This document shows, piece by piece, positions 1 to 8,479 of a DNA stretch of 64,000 nt. The notes beneath the pieces are model-generated. The model saw nothing but the letters and a program-made list of their open reading frames with translations. It was not told where the DNA came from and searched no databases. Every line of letters starts with the position of its first letter. Position 1 is the stretch's first letter. The stretch lies in contig JAUILN010000009.1 in assembly GCA_030432695.1 (NCBI GenBank), positions 124,001 to 188,000 of the forward strand, given 5' to 3'. A program made the translations under genes and the position numbers. The stretch comes from a bacterium (GTDB lineage Bacteria > Planctomycetota > UBA1135 > UBA2386).

Positions 1-365
1 CACGTCAGCTTCGACAGGCGCACCGAGAACTGCAGGGCGACCAGCATCAGGAACACCAGGGCACCGAAGAACAGCGCGCTGGTCGGCTCGACCGCACCGA
101 TGAGTCGGCGGAAGTGGTCGAGCAGCGGGTACTGCCAGGCCAGCACCATCAGGATCAGCGCCGTGCCGATCCAGATCAGGCTGTACTCCTCGCGCAGCTT
201 GCGCTTGCGCACCAGCTCGACCACCGCGATCAGCATCAAGCTCGCCAGCGCGAGCGCGACCCACTGCTGGTGGCCGGGCAGGCCGTCCGAAAGCGTCAAG
301 CCGCCGGGCGGCGGGGGGCCGATCGGGACCTGGGTAGGGGCTTGCTGGGCCGGGTCCTGGAGCAT
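1..365 (-). CDS. DUF2304 family small membrane protein (3' end cut by window edge)
   Basis: The frame opens at an ATG at 365 and is still open at the left edge, giving 121 residues. It has hydrophobic stretches separated by a basic motif (LVRKRKLREEYSLIWI) and then LFFGALVFLMLVALQFSVRLSK. This basic-loop-plus-helix layout is characteristic of DUF2304, a family of about 115-130 residue membrane proteins repeatedly found beside GT2 glycosyltransferases. It lies 73 bp downstream of such a glycosyltransferase on the same strand, so the two are probably co-transcribed. DUF2304 has no established biochemical role; a part in polyprenyl-linked sugar transfer is inferred only from context. Probably only a few C-terminal residues are missing. 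Confidence 0.8.
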   Translation of the reverse strand, partial: MLQDPAQQAPTQVPIGPPPPGGLTLSDGLPGHQQWVALALASLMLIAVVELVRKRKLREEYSLIWIGTALILMVLAWQYPLLDHFRRLIGAVEPTSALFFGALVFLMLVALQFSVRLSKLT

Positions 366-438
366 GCGGACGGGGGGAAGCGGGCGGTCGAGGGCCGAAC
401 AGGATACCGCCAGCGACGGTCCGATCCCCGTTCGGGGT

Positions 439-1185
439 TCAGCCTCCGGTGCGCGCCGCCGCGATGTCGCGCCCTTCCCGGAACGGCGATGTCCGTCGGA
501 CCGGCAGCAGGGCCAGGTTCAGGAACATCTTGTAGCCGTAGTACGCCGCCCGGCTGCCCCGGTGCATGCTCACGCCGCCGATCCGTTCGTGCATCGTCAC
601 CGGGATCTCACGGAGCCGCAGGCCGAAGCGCGACAGCATGATCAGCACGTCGGCGTCGGGGTAGTCCTCGGGGAAGTGGTCGAGCGCCAGCAGATCGAGC
701 GCGCGGCGGTTCATCGCCTGGTAGCCCGAGGTCGGGTCGGTGATCCGGACACCCGTCCAGCGCGTGACCAGCCAGGAGAACAGCCGGCTGCCGACGCGGC
801 GCATCAGGCTGGTGGCGGGCGGCGCGTCGCTGAGGTAGCGCGAGCCCACCACCACGTCGGCGCCGCGGTCGAGTTCGGCCAGCAGTTCGGGGAGCGAGGC
901 CGTGTCGTGTTGACCATCGGCGTCGAGCTGCACCACCCGCTGGTAGTCGTGGCGCCGCGCGTAGTGGTAACCGGTCTGCAGCGCGCAGCCGTAGCCCAGG
1001 TTGAAGGGGTGGCGGACGACCCGGGCGCCGTGCGCGCGTGCCACGGCCGGCGTGTCGTCGGCACTACCATCGTCGACCACCAGGATGTCGATCTCCGGTG
1101 CCCGGCGACGGATCCCCGCGAGGACCGGGCCGATGCGTTCGGCCTCGTTGCAGGCGGGGATCAGGGCGAGGGTCTGGTGCAGCAC
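439..1185 (-). CDS. Family 2 glycosyltransferase (DPM1/polyprenyl-phosphate sugar transferase type)
   Basis: This is a 248-residue GT-A fold glycosyltransferase. It has the N-terminal LIPACNEAERIG nucleotide-binding strand, DDG at about residues 38-40 and the metal-binding DAD at about 88-90 (QLDADGQHD), followed by a GSRY motif. There are no C-terminal membrane helices, so it resembles soluble DPM1-like enzymes that load a sugar onto polyprenyl phosphate. A longer open frame begins at 1338, but that would overlap the end of the heat-shock gene and add about 50 low-complexity Arg/Pro-rich residues. The GTG at 1185, directly before the conserved domain, is preferred, although no good ribosome-binding site precedes it. 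A DUF2304 membrane protein follows on the same strand, the usual partner of this subfamily. Donor and acceptor are unknown. Confidence 0.85.
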   Translation of the reverse strand: MLHQTLALIPACNEAERIGPVLAGIRRRAPEIDILVVDDGSADDTPAVARAHGARVVRHPFNLGYGCALQTGYHYARRHDYQRVVQLDADGQHDTASLPELLAELDRGADVVVGSRYLSDAPPATSLMRRVGSRLFSWLVTRWTGVRITDPTSGYQAMNRRALDLLALDHFPEDYPDADVLIMLSRFGLRLREIPVTMHERIGGVSMHRGSRAAYYGYKMFLNLALLPVRRTSPFREGRDIAAARTGG

Positions 1186-1292
1186 GGCGCGGGTTCCGGG
1201 CCCGGCGAGGATAGGCGGAGGTCGCGGGCCTTGGAACCGGGTGGTCGGAATCCGGCGGCCGGCACCGGGCCGGCCGCGCCCCGCCGCGACGA

Positions 1293-1724
1293 TCACTCGC
1301 CGCGGATCTCGATCTTCTTCATCTCGCTCGGCGCGCACTTCGGCAGGGTCACCGTGAGCACGCCGTTCTTGAAGCTGGCGTCGATGCGCTCGGCGTCGAC
1401 GTCGGCGGGCAGGGTCACGCTGCGGGCGAACTTGCCGTAGCGGTGCTCGACCCGGTGGTAGCTCTCGCCCTCCTGCTTCTCGGACTCGAACTTCCGCTCG
1501 GCGCTGACGACCAGCTGGTCGCCGTCGATCTCGACCGAGACGTCCTCGCGGGCGACGCCCGGGAACTCGAACGACAGGCGGAAGGCCTCGTTGGTCTCGG
1601 CGACGTTCATCGCCGGCAGCGAACCGCGACGCTCGCGCTGCTGCGGCGTGTAGAGGTCACCGAACATCTCGTCGAAGAGGGCCGAGAGCGGACGGCGACG
1701 CGGCAGGGTCAGGGTGGCGTTCAT
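1293..1724 (-). CDS. Small heat-shock protein, Hsp20/alpha-crystallin family
   Basis: This 143-residue protein has a short N-terminal arm (LSALFDEMFGDL) and then a complete alpha-crystallin domain: FRLSFEFPGVAREDVSVEI, the L-x-V-S-A-E-R strand, HRVEHRYGKFARSVTLP, and the terminal KNGVLTVTLPK. It ends in EIRGE, where an I-x-I/V anchor motif is usual. Length and layout match a standard bacterial ATP-independent holdase that keeps unfolded proteins soluble. The start is supported by a GGAGG ribosome-binding site six bases upstream of the ATG. It stands alone, with about 300 bp of non-coding DNA upstream containing an imperfect palindrome. Heat-shock control is likely by family precedent, but no CIRCE element is visible. 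Confidence 0.93.
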   Translation of the reverse strand: MNATLTLPRRRPLSALFDEMFGDLYTPQQRERRGSLPAMNVAETNEAFRLSFEFPGVAREDVSVEIDGDQLVVSAERKFESEKQEGESYHRVEHRYGKFARSVTLPADVDAERIDASFKNGVLTVTLPKCAPSEMKKIEIRGE

Positions 1725-2027
1725 GGGGGTCCTCCTTGGTTGGATGTCAGTCGCGATGAGGCGGGACGATCCCGCGTGCGTGGCGGCCGGAAAGCAACGC
1801 GTGTGCCATCACCAAACCTGGACCGATCGGTCTCCGGGACGAGTGACCGATCGGGTCCGGGGCGGCGCCGCAGGACACGCTGCGTCCGCGACTTGCAGAG
1901 CCGAGACCCGTGTCGAGCCCGAGTGGGACCCGGCTCCATGGCCCCGGCAGCCACGACGGGCGTGCCGTGGGTGGTCTGCTGTCAGACTGTCAGTCGGCCT
2001 GGCTCCCGCCCGGACAGCTCTTCAGGC
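1725..2027. other. Non-coding region upstream of hsp20 with an imperfect palindrome
   Basis: This stretch of about 300 bp lies between the end of the transporter gene and the start of hsp20. I see no credible gene in it. It should hold the hsp20 promoter on the minus strand. At 1820-1858 there are two arms, GGACCGATCGGTC (1820-1832) and GACCGATCGGGTCC (1845-1858), complementary except for one bulged base. There is no T-tract on either strand, so an operator or mRNA structure is as likely as a terminator. Confidence 0.5.
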
Positions 2028-3446
2028 TCATCCCAGCGCGACGGCGCACACCGCGGTGATCACCACCGCGCCGGCCAGGTTGAGCCAGAAGCCGCGCCGC
2101 GCCATCTGCGCGATGCTCACCTTGCCGGTGCCGAACATGATCGCGTTGGGGGCGGTCGCGACCGGCAGCATGAAGGCGCAGCTGGCGCTCATCGCGGCCG
2201 GGACCATCAACAGCTTGGGGTCGCGGCCGGCCTGCAGCGCGGCTGCCGCGAGGATCGGCATCAACAGCACGGTGGTCGCGGTGTTGCTGGTGATCTCGGT
2301 CAGGAACGTCACCACCAGCGCGAGCAGCGCCACCAGCACGACCGCCGGCAGGTCGGTGACGCTGCGCAGGCCTTCGCCGATCGCGTCGGAGAGTCCCGAG
2401 GCCTGGAACGCCTGCGCGATGGCGATGCCGCCGGCGAACAGCAGCAGCAGACCCCACGGGATCGACTCCGCGGCCTCCCAGGTGAGCAGGCGACCGCCCG
2501 TGCCATCCGGGATCAGGAACAGCGCGACCACCGCGGTGAGCGCGATCGTCTCGTCGCCCACCGTGTCGATGCCGAGCCAGGCGCTCCAGCCGCCGCCGAG
2601 GAACGGTGCTGCACGGGTGATCCAGGCCAGCGCGGTGAGCGTGAAGATCACCAGGACCCGCCGCTCGGCCGGTCGCCACGGGCCCGGGTGAGGGATCCGT
2701 CCGACCGGTCCGTGGGGCACCTTCCTGGTCAGCAGGTACCAGGCGATCGGCACCAGCAGGAGGACCACCGGGATGCCCCAGGCCATCCACTCGGCGAACG
2801 CCACGCTCTTGCCGGTGGTCTGCTCGTAGATGCCCATGAACGTGGCGTTGGGCGGCGTGCCGATCGGCGTGCCGAGGCCGCCGATGCTGGCCGCCCAGGC
2901 GATGCCGAGCAGCAGCGGGGCCTCGAGGGCGCGACCCTCCGAGTCGTCCTGGTCGAGGATCGCCAGCGCGACCGGCAGCAGCATCAGCACCGTCGCGCTG
3001 TTCGAGATCCACATCGAACTGAGCGCGGTCGCGACCATGAAGCCGAGCACCAGGCCGCGACGTCCGAGTCGCCCGAACAGATGCACCATGCCCAGAGCCA
3101 GGCGGCGGTGGGTGCCGCTCGATTCGACGGCCTTCGACAGGACGAAGCCGCCGAGCAGCAAGAGGATCAGCGAGTGGCCGTAGGCGTGGGCGACGTCGCC
3201 GTGGTCGAGGATGCCGAGCAGCGGGAACGCCGCGAACGGGATCAGCGAGGTCGCCGGGATCGGGATCGCCTCGGTCAGCCACCAGGTGGCGCACAGCGCG
3301 GTGACGCCTGCGGTCCAGGAGGCGTCGGGAGGCAGTCCCGCGGCGCTGGACGCGAAGCCGACGACGACGCCAAGGACCGGGCCGAGCAGCAGGAACCAGG
3401 AGCGTCGGTGTTGCATGCTGCGTCGGTCGGTCTCTGGGTCGCTCAT
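2028..3446 (-). CDS. DASS/SLC13-family sodium-coupled anion transporter
   Basis: This is a 472-residue polytopic membrane protein of the divalent anion:Na+ symporter family (dicarboxylates, sulfate and similar anions). Diagnostic stretches are WWLTEAIPIPATSLIP near the N-terminus, the first SNT-type clamp in MWISNSATVLMLLPVAL, GGLGTPIGTPPN, and the second clamp EITSNTATTVLLMPIL with LPVATAPNAIMFGTG. Both halves of the inverted-repeat fold are present, so the protein looks complete. The start is an ATG at 3446 overlapping the stop of the upstream Dabb gene by four bases (ATGA); upstream in-frame codons fall inside that gene. The substrate cannot be fixed from sequence. The overlap suggests translational coupling with the Dabb protein. 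Confidence 0.9.
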   Translation of the reverse strand: MSDPETDRRSMQHRRSWFLLLGPVLGVVVGFASSAAGLPPDASWTAGVTALCATWWLTEAIPIPATSLIPFAAFPLLGILDHGDVAHAYGHSLILLLLGGFVLSKAVESSGTHRRLALGMVHLFGRLGRRGLVLGFMVATALSSMWISNSATVLMLLPVALAILDQDDSEGRALEAPLLLGIAWAASIGGLGTPIGTPPNATFMGIYEQTTGKSVAFAEWMAWGIPVVLLLVPIAWYLLTRKVPHGPVGRIPHPGPWRPAERRVLVIFTLTALAWITRAAPFLGGGWSAWLGIDTVGDETIALTAVVALFLIPDGTGGRLLTWEAAESIPWGLLLLFAGGIAIAQAFQASGLSDAIGEGLRSVTDLPAVVLVALLALVVTFLTEITSNTATTVLLMPILAAAALQAGRDPKLLMVPAAMSASCAFMLPVATAPNAIMFGTGKVSIAQMARRGFWLNLAGAVVITAVCAVALG

Positions 3447-3796
3447 TGGGTCACGTCGTAGACGATCACCGAGTCGAACCACGGCGCGAAGCGCTCGATG
3501 AACACCTGGTGGATCGGGTGGTCCTGCCACACCACCTCGGCCTCGGAGCTCTCGAACAGCGTCGCGGTGCTCAGCGTGAACCCGTCGTCGACCACGTCGC
3601 GGTCGCTGGGCCGCGGCGGGCCGGCGAAGACCCACAGCACGCCGGGCGCCTTGGGCACCTCGGTCCGGTAGAACTCGATCATCTGCTCGGCGGTGTCGGT
3701 CGGTGCGTCGCCCTTGAGGCGGAACACCACCGAGTGGAGCAGGCGGCCGGCACCGCGGGAGAAGACCTGCGGATCGTTGGAGGCGGAGGGACTCAT
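3443..3796 (-). CDS. Dabb (stress-responsive A/B-barrel) domain protein
   Basis: This 117-residue protein has the pattern LLHSVVFRLKGDAP near its start, a central helix region (QMIEFYRTEVPKAPGV), FTLSTATLFESSEAEVVWQDHPIHQVFIE and the closing WFDSVIVYDV strand. This is the ferredoxin-like Dabb fold, which dimerises into an alpha/beta barrel. Members include plant stress proteins and small bacterial proteins of unclear, sometimes catalytic, role. It is complete and normal in length. Its stop overlaps the start of the downstream DASS transporter by four bases, so the two are very likely co-translated. A metabolic link to the transported anion is inferred only from this coupling. Confidence 0.82.
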   Translation of the reverse strand: MSPSASNDPQVFSRGAGRLLHSVVFRLKGDAPTDTAEQMIEFYRTEVPKAPGVLWVFAGPPRPSDRDVVDDGFTLSTATLFESSEAEVVWQDHPIHQVFIERFAPWFDSVIVYDVTQ

Positions 3797-3986
3797 GGTG
3801 GGGAGTGGGCTCGATGGCGAGCCCGGACATTCGACCGGCCCGCTGCGACCGTGTCCACGCCAACCGTCCGCGATCGATCAGCGTGGCCTCCTGCCATGAG
3901 CGAACGGGCGTGACTCGCTGCGCTCGCCACGCCCCGAGGCAATCGGCCGCGCTGACCGTGTCGTCTGGATCGACTCCTCCCGAGGA

Positions 3987-5459
3987 TCAGCGCAGCGTGA
4001 TCGCGAGCGCGTGGCTCGCCGCGGCCGAGCCGGTTGCGCTGCAGCTCGGCGTCCCGAGCCAGATCGTCTGCGTGAAGACCGGTCCCGACGGGCTGAGCCC
4101 GGTCAGCGGGATCGGCAACGTGAACGTGCCGTCCGGTCGACTGCGGAGCGGTTCGCCGGCGAGGACCTGCAGCGGATCGATCCAGAGATCGAACCCGAAG
4201 GTCGGGTCGGCGGCGGTGGGGGCTCCAGCGCTGAAGAACAGTGCGCCCATCGCATTGTCCGGCGCGCCGCGGCCCTGGATCGCGAAGCCGGCATTGCCGA
4301 CCGATGCCGGGCTGTTGCCTGCCAGGTGCACGGTGCCGCGGCAGGCGGGCGTCGCATTGCCGTAGCAGCGCAGGCCGGCGAAGCGGACCTGGGAGCGGAT
4401 CTCGTCGAGCAGGGCTTCGGTCTGCGGGCGCGTGAACAGGAGGAAGGACTGCACCAGCACGATGCCGTAGCTGTTGCGTTCGCGGTCCACGAACGGCCAC
4501 GTGCCGAACCCGCCCGGCGAGCTGACCTCCAGCGCGGCGCCGTTCGGGTCGAGTCGGTCGCGCCAGACGCCGATGCCATAGCGCCGGTCATCGGGATGGA
4601 TGGTCCGGACGATGCGTGCCCCGCGCGTCTGGTCGGCGAGCATCGTGTCGACCGCGGTCTCGGAGAGGATCCGCTGGCCGCGGAACATGCCGTCGTTGGC
4701 GATCATCTCGAGGAAGCGCCCCATGTCCTCCAGCGACGAGCGGGCGCCGCCGGCGATCAGGTAGTTGGTGGTCGGGCCGAAGCCCTGGTAGTCGGTCGAG
4801 GTCATCCCCAGCGGCGTGCCGATCAGGTCTTGGAACAGCTGTTCGAAGCCGTGCCCCGTCACCTGCTCGGCGATCCGACCGGCGACGTGCATCGACGGAC
4901 TGCCATAGGCGAGGGCGGTGCCAGGAGGGTTCGCGAGCGGCAGCGTCGCGAGGTGGGCGACCGCCTGTTCCATGGTCAGCGACCGGTCGTTGGTGACCGG
5001 GTCGTTGGTCACCATGCCGGACGTGTGCGAGAACAGTTGGCGGATCGTGATGTCGGCGGCCGCGCCGGTGAAGTCGCTGCGGAAGTTCCGGATCGGGTCA
5101 TCGAGCGAGAGTCGGCCCTGGTCGACGAGCTTCATGATCACCGCGCCCGACAGCCACTTGGTCGCGGACGCGATCGGGATCACGGTCGAAGCGTCGTAGC
5201 CGCTGCGGTGGATGCGAGCGATCTCGACGTTCTCGTGGACCAGGAGCAGGCTCGCGCCCTGGGTGGCCACGGTGCCGACCATCGCATCGAGGCGCTGCTC
5301 GAGGGGCGCGAGATCGTGGCAGTCCGATGCCTGGGCCGGCAGCGCGCCGACGGACGCGAGGCTCAGGAGCAGCGCGATCGTCGTGCTCGCGGTGTGGTGC
5401 CGCTGCGCGCGAGGCGGTGTGTCGGAGGTAGGGCAAGCCGTGCGGTGGATCGGTTTCAT
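3987..5459 (-). CDS. Secreted serine beta-lactamase-fold hydrolase with extra C-terminal module
   Basis: This 490-residue protein has a secretory signal (hydrophobic run at about residues 27-43). A class C beta-lactamase/penicillin-binding-protein fold follows. The S-x-x-K motif is Ser98-Ala-Thr-Lys101 (IASATKW), the second motif is Tyr185-Gly-Ser187, and HTSGM precedes it. Such proteins are commonly esterases or D-aminopeptidases rather than true beta-lactamases, so no antibiotic activity should be assumed. After about residue 365 there is a second region of about 125 residues (CRGTVHLAGNSPASVGNAGF onward). It matches in style the C-terminal beta-rich module seen on other secreted proteins in this window. 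It appears to be a single-gene unit. Confidence 0.85.
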   Translation of the reverse strand: MKPIHRTACPTSDTPPRAQRHHTASTTIALLLSLASVGALPAQASDCHDLAPLEQRLDAMVGTVATQGASLLLVHENVEIARIHRSGYDASTVIPIASATKWLSGAVIMKLVDQGRLSLDDPIRNFRSDFTGAAADITIRQLFSHTSGMVTNDPVTNDRSLTMEQAVAHLATLPLANPPGTALAYGSPSMHVAGRIAEQVTGHGFEQLFQDLIGTPLGMTSTDYQGFGPTTNYLIAGGARSSLEDMGRFLEMIANDGMFRGQRILSETAVDTMLADQTRGARIVRTIHPDDRRYGIGVWRDRLDPNGAALEVSSPGGFGTWPFVDRERNSYGIVLVQSFLLFTRPQTEALLDEIRSQVRFAGLRCYGNATPACRGTVHLAGNSPASVGNAGFAIQGRGAPDNAMGALFFSAGAPTAADPTFGFDLWIDPLQVLAGEPLRSRPDGTFTLPIPLTGLSPSGPVFTQTIWLGTPSCSATGSAAASHALAITLR

Positions 5460-5631
5460 CGGTGGTCACTCGGAGTCGTCCGGGCGCGGCGTGGCGCGGC
5501 ACCCGGGGGTCATCGGAAGTCGTTGCGGGTCGGTGAGGGCGTACGGGTAGCCGGGTCGCACGCGTTCGGCGTGTGCGCGTCGGTTCGGAAGCGGCTCCGG
5601 CTGCGGTCTGGTCGCCGCAGCGGGCAGTCGG

Positions 5632-6513
5632 TCAGCGTCGGTCGATGACCCGCCGCCCGTCGTGGTGGGCCTCGTGCTCGTAGAACGACTCGGGAACCGG
5701 AGTCTGGTCGAGCCAGCGCAGCGTGACCTGCTTGGGGCGCAGCACGTCCTGCTCCCAGCGGACCACGAGCTCGCGCACGACGCCCTCGGCGGTGATGCGA
5801 AGACTCACGCCGGTCGGGGCGTCTGGCGGGGAGTCGGCGGTGGGGCGGGCCTCGATCGTCTGCTCGTCGGCGCCGAACTCGACGTCGAACGCGTTCGCCT
5901 CCAACTGCTCGAGCAACACGGTGAAGTGCAGGAACGGCAGCGGCGTCGGCTGGTTGGCGGGCAGGTTCTCGAGCACCTTGCCGCGCTCGACGACCACGAC
6001 CGGAGCCACCGGGAGCAGGGGCACGATCCAGCCCGCGTTCCGCCCCTCGCCGAGCCACGGTCCGTCGGGACCAGGACCCAACCGGACCGCGGCCCGCTCC
6101 GTGCCGCGGATCCACACCTCCCCGCGGAGGGTCGGTCCGAGCCGCGATTCGATCTGCAGCTCGTAGTGGAAGTCGATCGCCTGCGACATCGCCCGGATCG
6201 ACCGCGCGATCGCGGCCGTAGCGGAGTCGGAGAGCAGGAAGGGGATCAGGCCGAGGGTCAGCAGCGTGCTTGCCGCGAGCGTCCAGCGCCCGGCGGTCGA
6301 CCACCACGAGCTGCCAGGATCGGCCGGTGTGCGATCCGCGGGCCGTGCTCGCGGATCCACTGCCAGCTCACGCAGTGCGCGGCTCAGGCGTTCCTGGTTC
6401 GCCGCAGGGTCCGCATGGAAGTGCTGGTGCAGCAGGCTGTCGACGAAACGACGGTCTGCTTCGACCTCGTTCGATCCCGAACTCGGTGCATCCGCTGGTT
6501 CGTGCTCGGTCAT
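5632..6513 (-). CDS. Single-pass membrane protein coupled to an ECF sigma factor (putative anti-sigma-like)
   Basis: This 293-residue protein has an N-terminal cytoplasmic part of about 75 residues (FVDSLLHQHFHADPAANQERLSRALREL) and one hydrophobic segment at about residues 78-95 (TLAASTLLTLGLIPFLL). A presumably periplasmic beta-rich region of about 190 residues follows. Its start overlaps the stop of the upstream ECF sigma factor gene by four bases. This topology and coupling are those of anti-sigma factors. I do not see a zinc-binding HxxxCxxC anti-sigma motif, and the outer region resembles no family I can name with certainty. An anti-sigma role is inferred from context. Confidence 0.6.
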   Translation of the reverse strand: MTEHEPADAPSSGSNEVEADRRFVDSLLHQHFHADPAANQERLSRALRELAVDPRARPADRTPADPGSSWWSTAGRWTLAASTLLTLGLIPFLLSDSATAAIARSIRAMSQAIDFHYELQIESRLGPTLRGEVWIRGTERAAVRLGPGPDGPWLGEGRNAGWIVPLLPVAPVVVVERGKVLENLPANQPTPLPFLHFTVLLEQLEANAFDVEFGADEQTIEARPTADSPPDAPTGVSLRITAEGVVRELVVRWEQDVLRPKQVTLRWLDQTPVPESFYEHEAHHDGRRVIDRR

Positions 6514-7064
6514 GTCAGGCCACCTCCCAGCGGAGCTTGCGTTGGATGCAGGCGCGCGCGGGCCCGCTGGACGATCTTCTTGCCGTTCTCGATGGACGTG
6601 CTCAGCCGCTCGGCCAGCGGCGAGCCCCGCAGCCCCTCCTGGTAGCGGATCTCCAGGGCTTCCCGGTCACGCTCGGCGAGCGCGCCCACGCACTGGCGCA
6701 GGAACGCGAGCTTCGCCTGCAGATCGTCGCCAGCCTGACGCTCGACGGCGGCGAACCGGGTCGAGAGTGCGTCGAGCAACTCGTCGGAGAGGCTCAATTG
6801 GGCGGCGCGTTCGCGGCGGTGCGCGCGGATCTGCAGGCGCGCGATGCCGCGCAGCCAGGCGCCGAACGGACGGGTCTGGTCGAAGTCGCGGATGCGTCGC
6901 CACGCGGTGACCAGCGTGTCCTGGTAGACGTCGTCCGCCAGGCTGGTGCGGCCGACGCAGGAGGCGATGTAGGTGTAGAGCAGCTCCGAATGCTCGCGTG
7001 CCAGCGCTTCGAAGAGCTTCAACTCGCAGTCGGTCCGGGGCTCTGGGTCGCGGGTCTCGGTCAT
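6510..7064 (-). CDS. ECF-type RNA polymerase sigma factor
   Basis: This 184-residue sigma-70 family factor has region 2 at about residues 20-85 (DDVYQDTLVTAWRRIRDF, then RPFGAWLRGIARLQIRAHRRE) and region 4 at about 120-175 (LAERDREALEIRYQEGLRGSPLAERL, then an IENGKKIVQRARARL recognition-helix region). There is no region 1 or 3, which makes it an ECF. The region 4 style resembles the Rhodopirellula/Verrucomicrobium type. The stop overlaps the following membrane-protein gene by four bases, the usual sigma/anti-sigma layout. Its target promoters are not evident. It is divergent from the esterase gene at 7298, with about 230 bp of shared upstream DNA. Confidence 0.9.
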   Translation of the reverse strand: MTETRDPEPRTDCELKLFEALAREHSELLYTYIASCVGRTSLADDVYQDTLVTAWRRIRDFDQTRPFGAWLRGIARLQIRAHRRERAAQLSLSDELLDALSTRFAAVERQAGDDLQAKLAFLRQCVGALAERDREALEIRYQEGLRGSPLAERLSTSIENGKKIVQRARARLHPTQAPLGGGLT

Positions 7065-7297
7065 CGGATCGGTCGATCCACTGGCTGCGGGAGGGCGGGA
7101 CGCGCAGCTTGTCGGGGATCCGGGAAACGGGACACATCGATTCCCGGGAGCGTGTCAGGGGTCCTGTTCCTGGCTCGCACACCTTGGAGAGTTCCGGTTT
7201 CGCGTCCCGATCGACCCTGCCGCCACAAGCTCGCCGAACCGCAGATTCGCCCTCCCGATTCCCCGGAGGTGCGACGGCCTGCGGGCGAGCAGTCGTC

Positions 7298-8455
7298 ATG
7301 AACACGTCGTATCCGATCGCAGTCCTTCTTCTCGCCTCGCTGACCACGGCGCAGGTCGGCCGTTACCGCGACGAGGTCTTCTCCCAGGTCTCCGTGCAGA
7401 GCGACATCGCCTACGGGCAGGCGGTGAACTCCTCGACCCGGCAGCAGGAGACCCTGCTGCTCGATCTCTACGAGCCGATCGGCGACCGTGCCCAGCGGCG
7501 TCCCGTCATCGTGCTGGCCCACGGTGGCGGATTCATCGTCGGCAGCAAGAGCGACCCCGACTACGTGCAGATCGCCGAGGCCTTCGCCCGCCGGGGCTAC
7601 GTCGCGGCGTCGATCGACTACCGACTGGCGCGCCCGCCGCTGCAGCAGAACCTGCCGCAGACCATCATCGACGCCAGTCACGACCTGAAGGCCGCGGTGC
7701 GTTGGCTGCGTGCGCATGCCGGGCAGCAGCGGATCGACGTCGATCGGATCGTCGGCTTCGGCGGCTCCGCCGGCGGCATACTCAGCCTGCAGGCCGCCTA
7801 CGACGACGCGCTCGGCGAGGGATCGAGCGGCAACCCGGGGGTGTCTTCCGAGATCCAGGCGGTGATCAGCTTGTGGGGCAGCCTGCCGGATGTGAACGAC
7901 ATCGAGGCGGGCGAGCAGCCGCTGCAGATCATCCATGGCACCAACGACCCGATCGTCAGCTACCAGAACGCACTCGACCTGAAGGCGCGTGCCGATGCGG
8001 TGGGAGTCCACGCCGAACTGGTGCCGATCCAGGGAGGCAGTCATGCCGCCTACGCGGACTACCTGCAGACCTACCAGGTGGAGTCCTTCGCGTTCCTGTA
8101 CCGAGAGCTGCGGCTCGCCGAGCTGGCCGGACTCGCGGCACGGCCGGGCTTCGCATCGCCCGGAACGCTGACGCTGGACAGCTACGGCCTGGCGGGCGAT
8201 GCCTACGCGATCCTCGCCGGGAGTCAGCCGTCGTCGGTGCCGATCCCGGGGCTGGGCACGCTGTGCATCGGGCCGTCGCCCGGCCTGCTGCTCGCGGTCG
8301 AGGGCGTGCTGCCCGCGACACCGCGTCTCGCCGCCGAGGCCTGGTCCGTCGCGGTTCCGGCCGGGCTGGCAGGAGCCACGATCCATTGGCAGGCCCTGCA
8401 TCTGGAGGGCCCGGAGGCTCGCTGGCTCACCAACTGCGTGGCCACGCAGTTCTGA
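7298..8455 (+). CDS. Secreted alpha/beta-hydrolase (BD-FAE/HSL-like carboxylesterase) with C-terminal beta module
   Basis: This 385-residue protein starts with a short signal peptide (MNTSYPIAVLLLASLTTAQ). An alpha/beta-hydrolase domain spans about residues 30-275. The oxyanion motif is HGGGF (75-79), the nucleophile elbow is G155-G-Ser157-A-G159, the likely acid is Asp217 in HGTNDPIV, and the likely His is His249 in GGSHAAY. The catalytic set is complete. Together these fit carboxylesterases that release acyl groups from sugars or small esters. The final 110 residues (from about GFASPGTLTLDSYG) are a separate beta-rich C-terminal region of the type shared by other exported proteins here. The ATG at 7298 begins the signal peptide; the frame continues upstream without signal features. 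Confidence 0.87.
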   Translation: MNTSYPIAVLLLASLTTAQVGRYRDEVFSQVSVQSDIAYGQAVNSSTRQQETLLLDLYEPIGDRAQRRPVIVLAHGGGFIVGSKSDPDYVQIAEAFARRGYVAASIDYRLARPPLQQNLPQTIIDASHDLKAAVRWLRAHAGQQRIDVDRIVGFGGSAGGILSLQAAYDDALGEGSSGNPGVSSEIQAVISLWGSLPDVNDIEAGEQPLQIIHGTNDPIVSYQNALDLKARADAVGVHAELVPIQGGSHAAYADYLQTYQVESFAFLYRELRLAELAGLAARPGFASPGTLTLDSYGLAGDAYAILAGSQPSSVPIPGLGTLCIGPSPGLLLAVEGVLPATPRLAAEAWSVAVPAGLAGATIHWQALHLEGPEARWLTNCVATQF

Positions 8456-8479
8456 CGCCGAGCCTCGACCCGGGTCGCG

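Noticed and set aside
3987..5459. Beta-lactamase resistance gene
   Set aside because: The serine beta-lactamase fold is shared with esterases and peptidases. The second motif is YGS rather than the typical YAN, and there is no resistance context.
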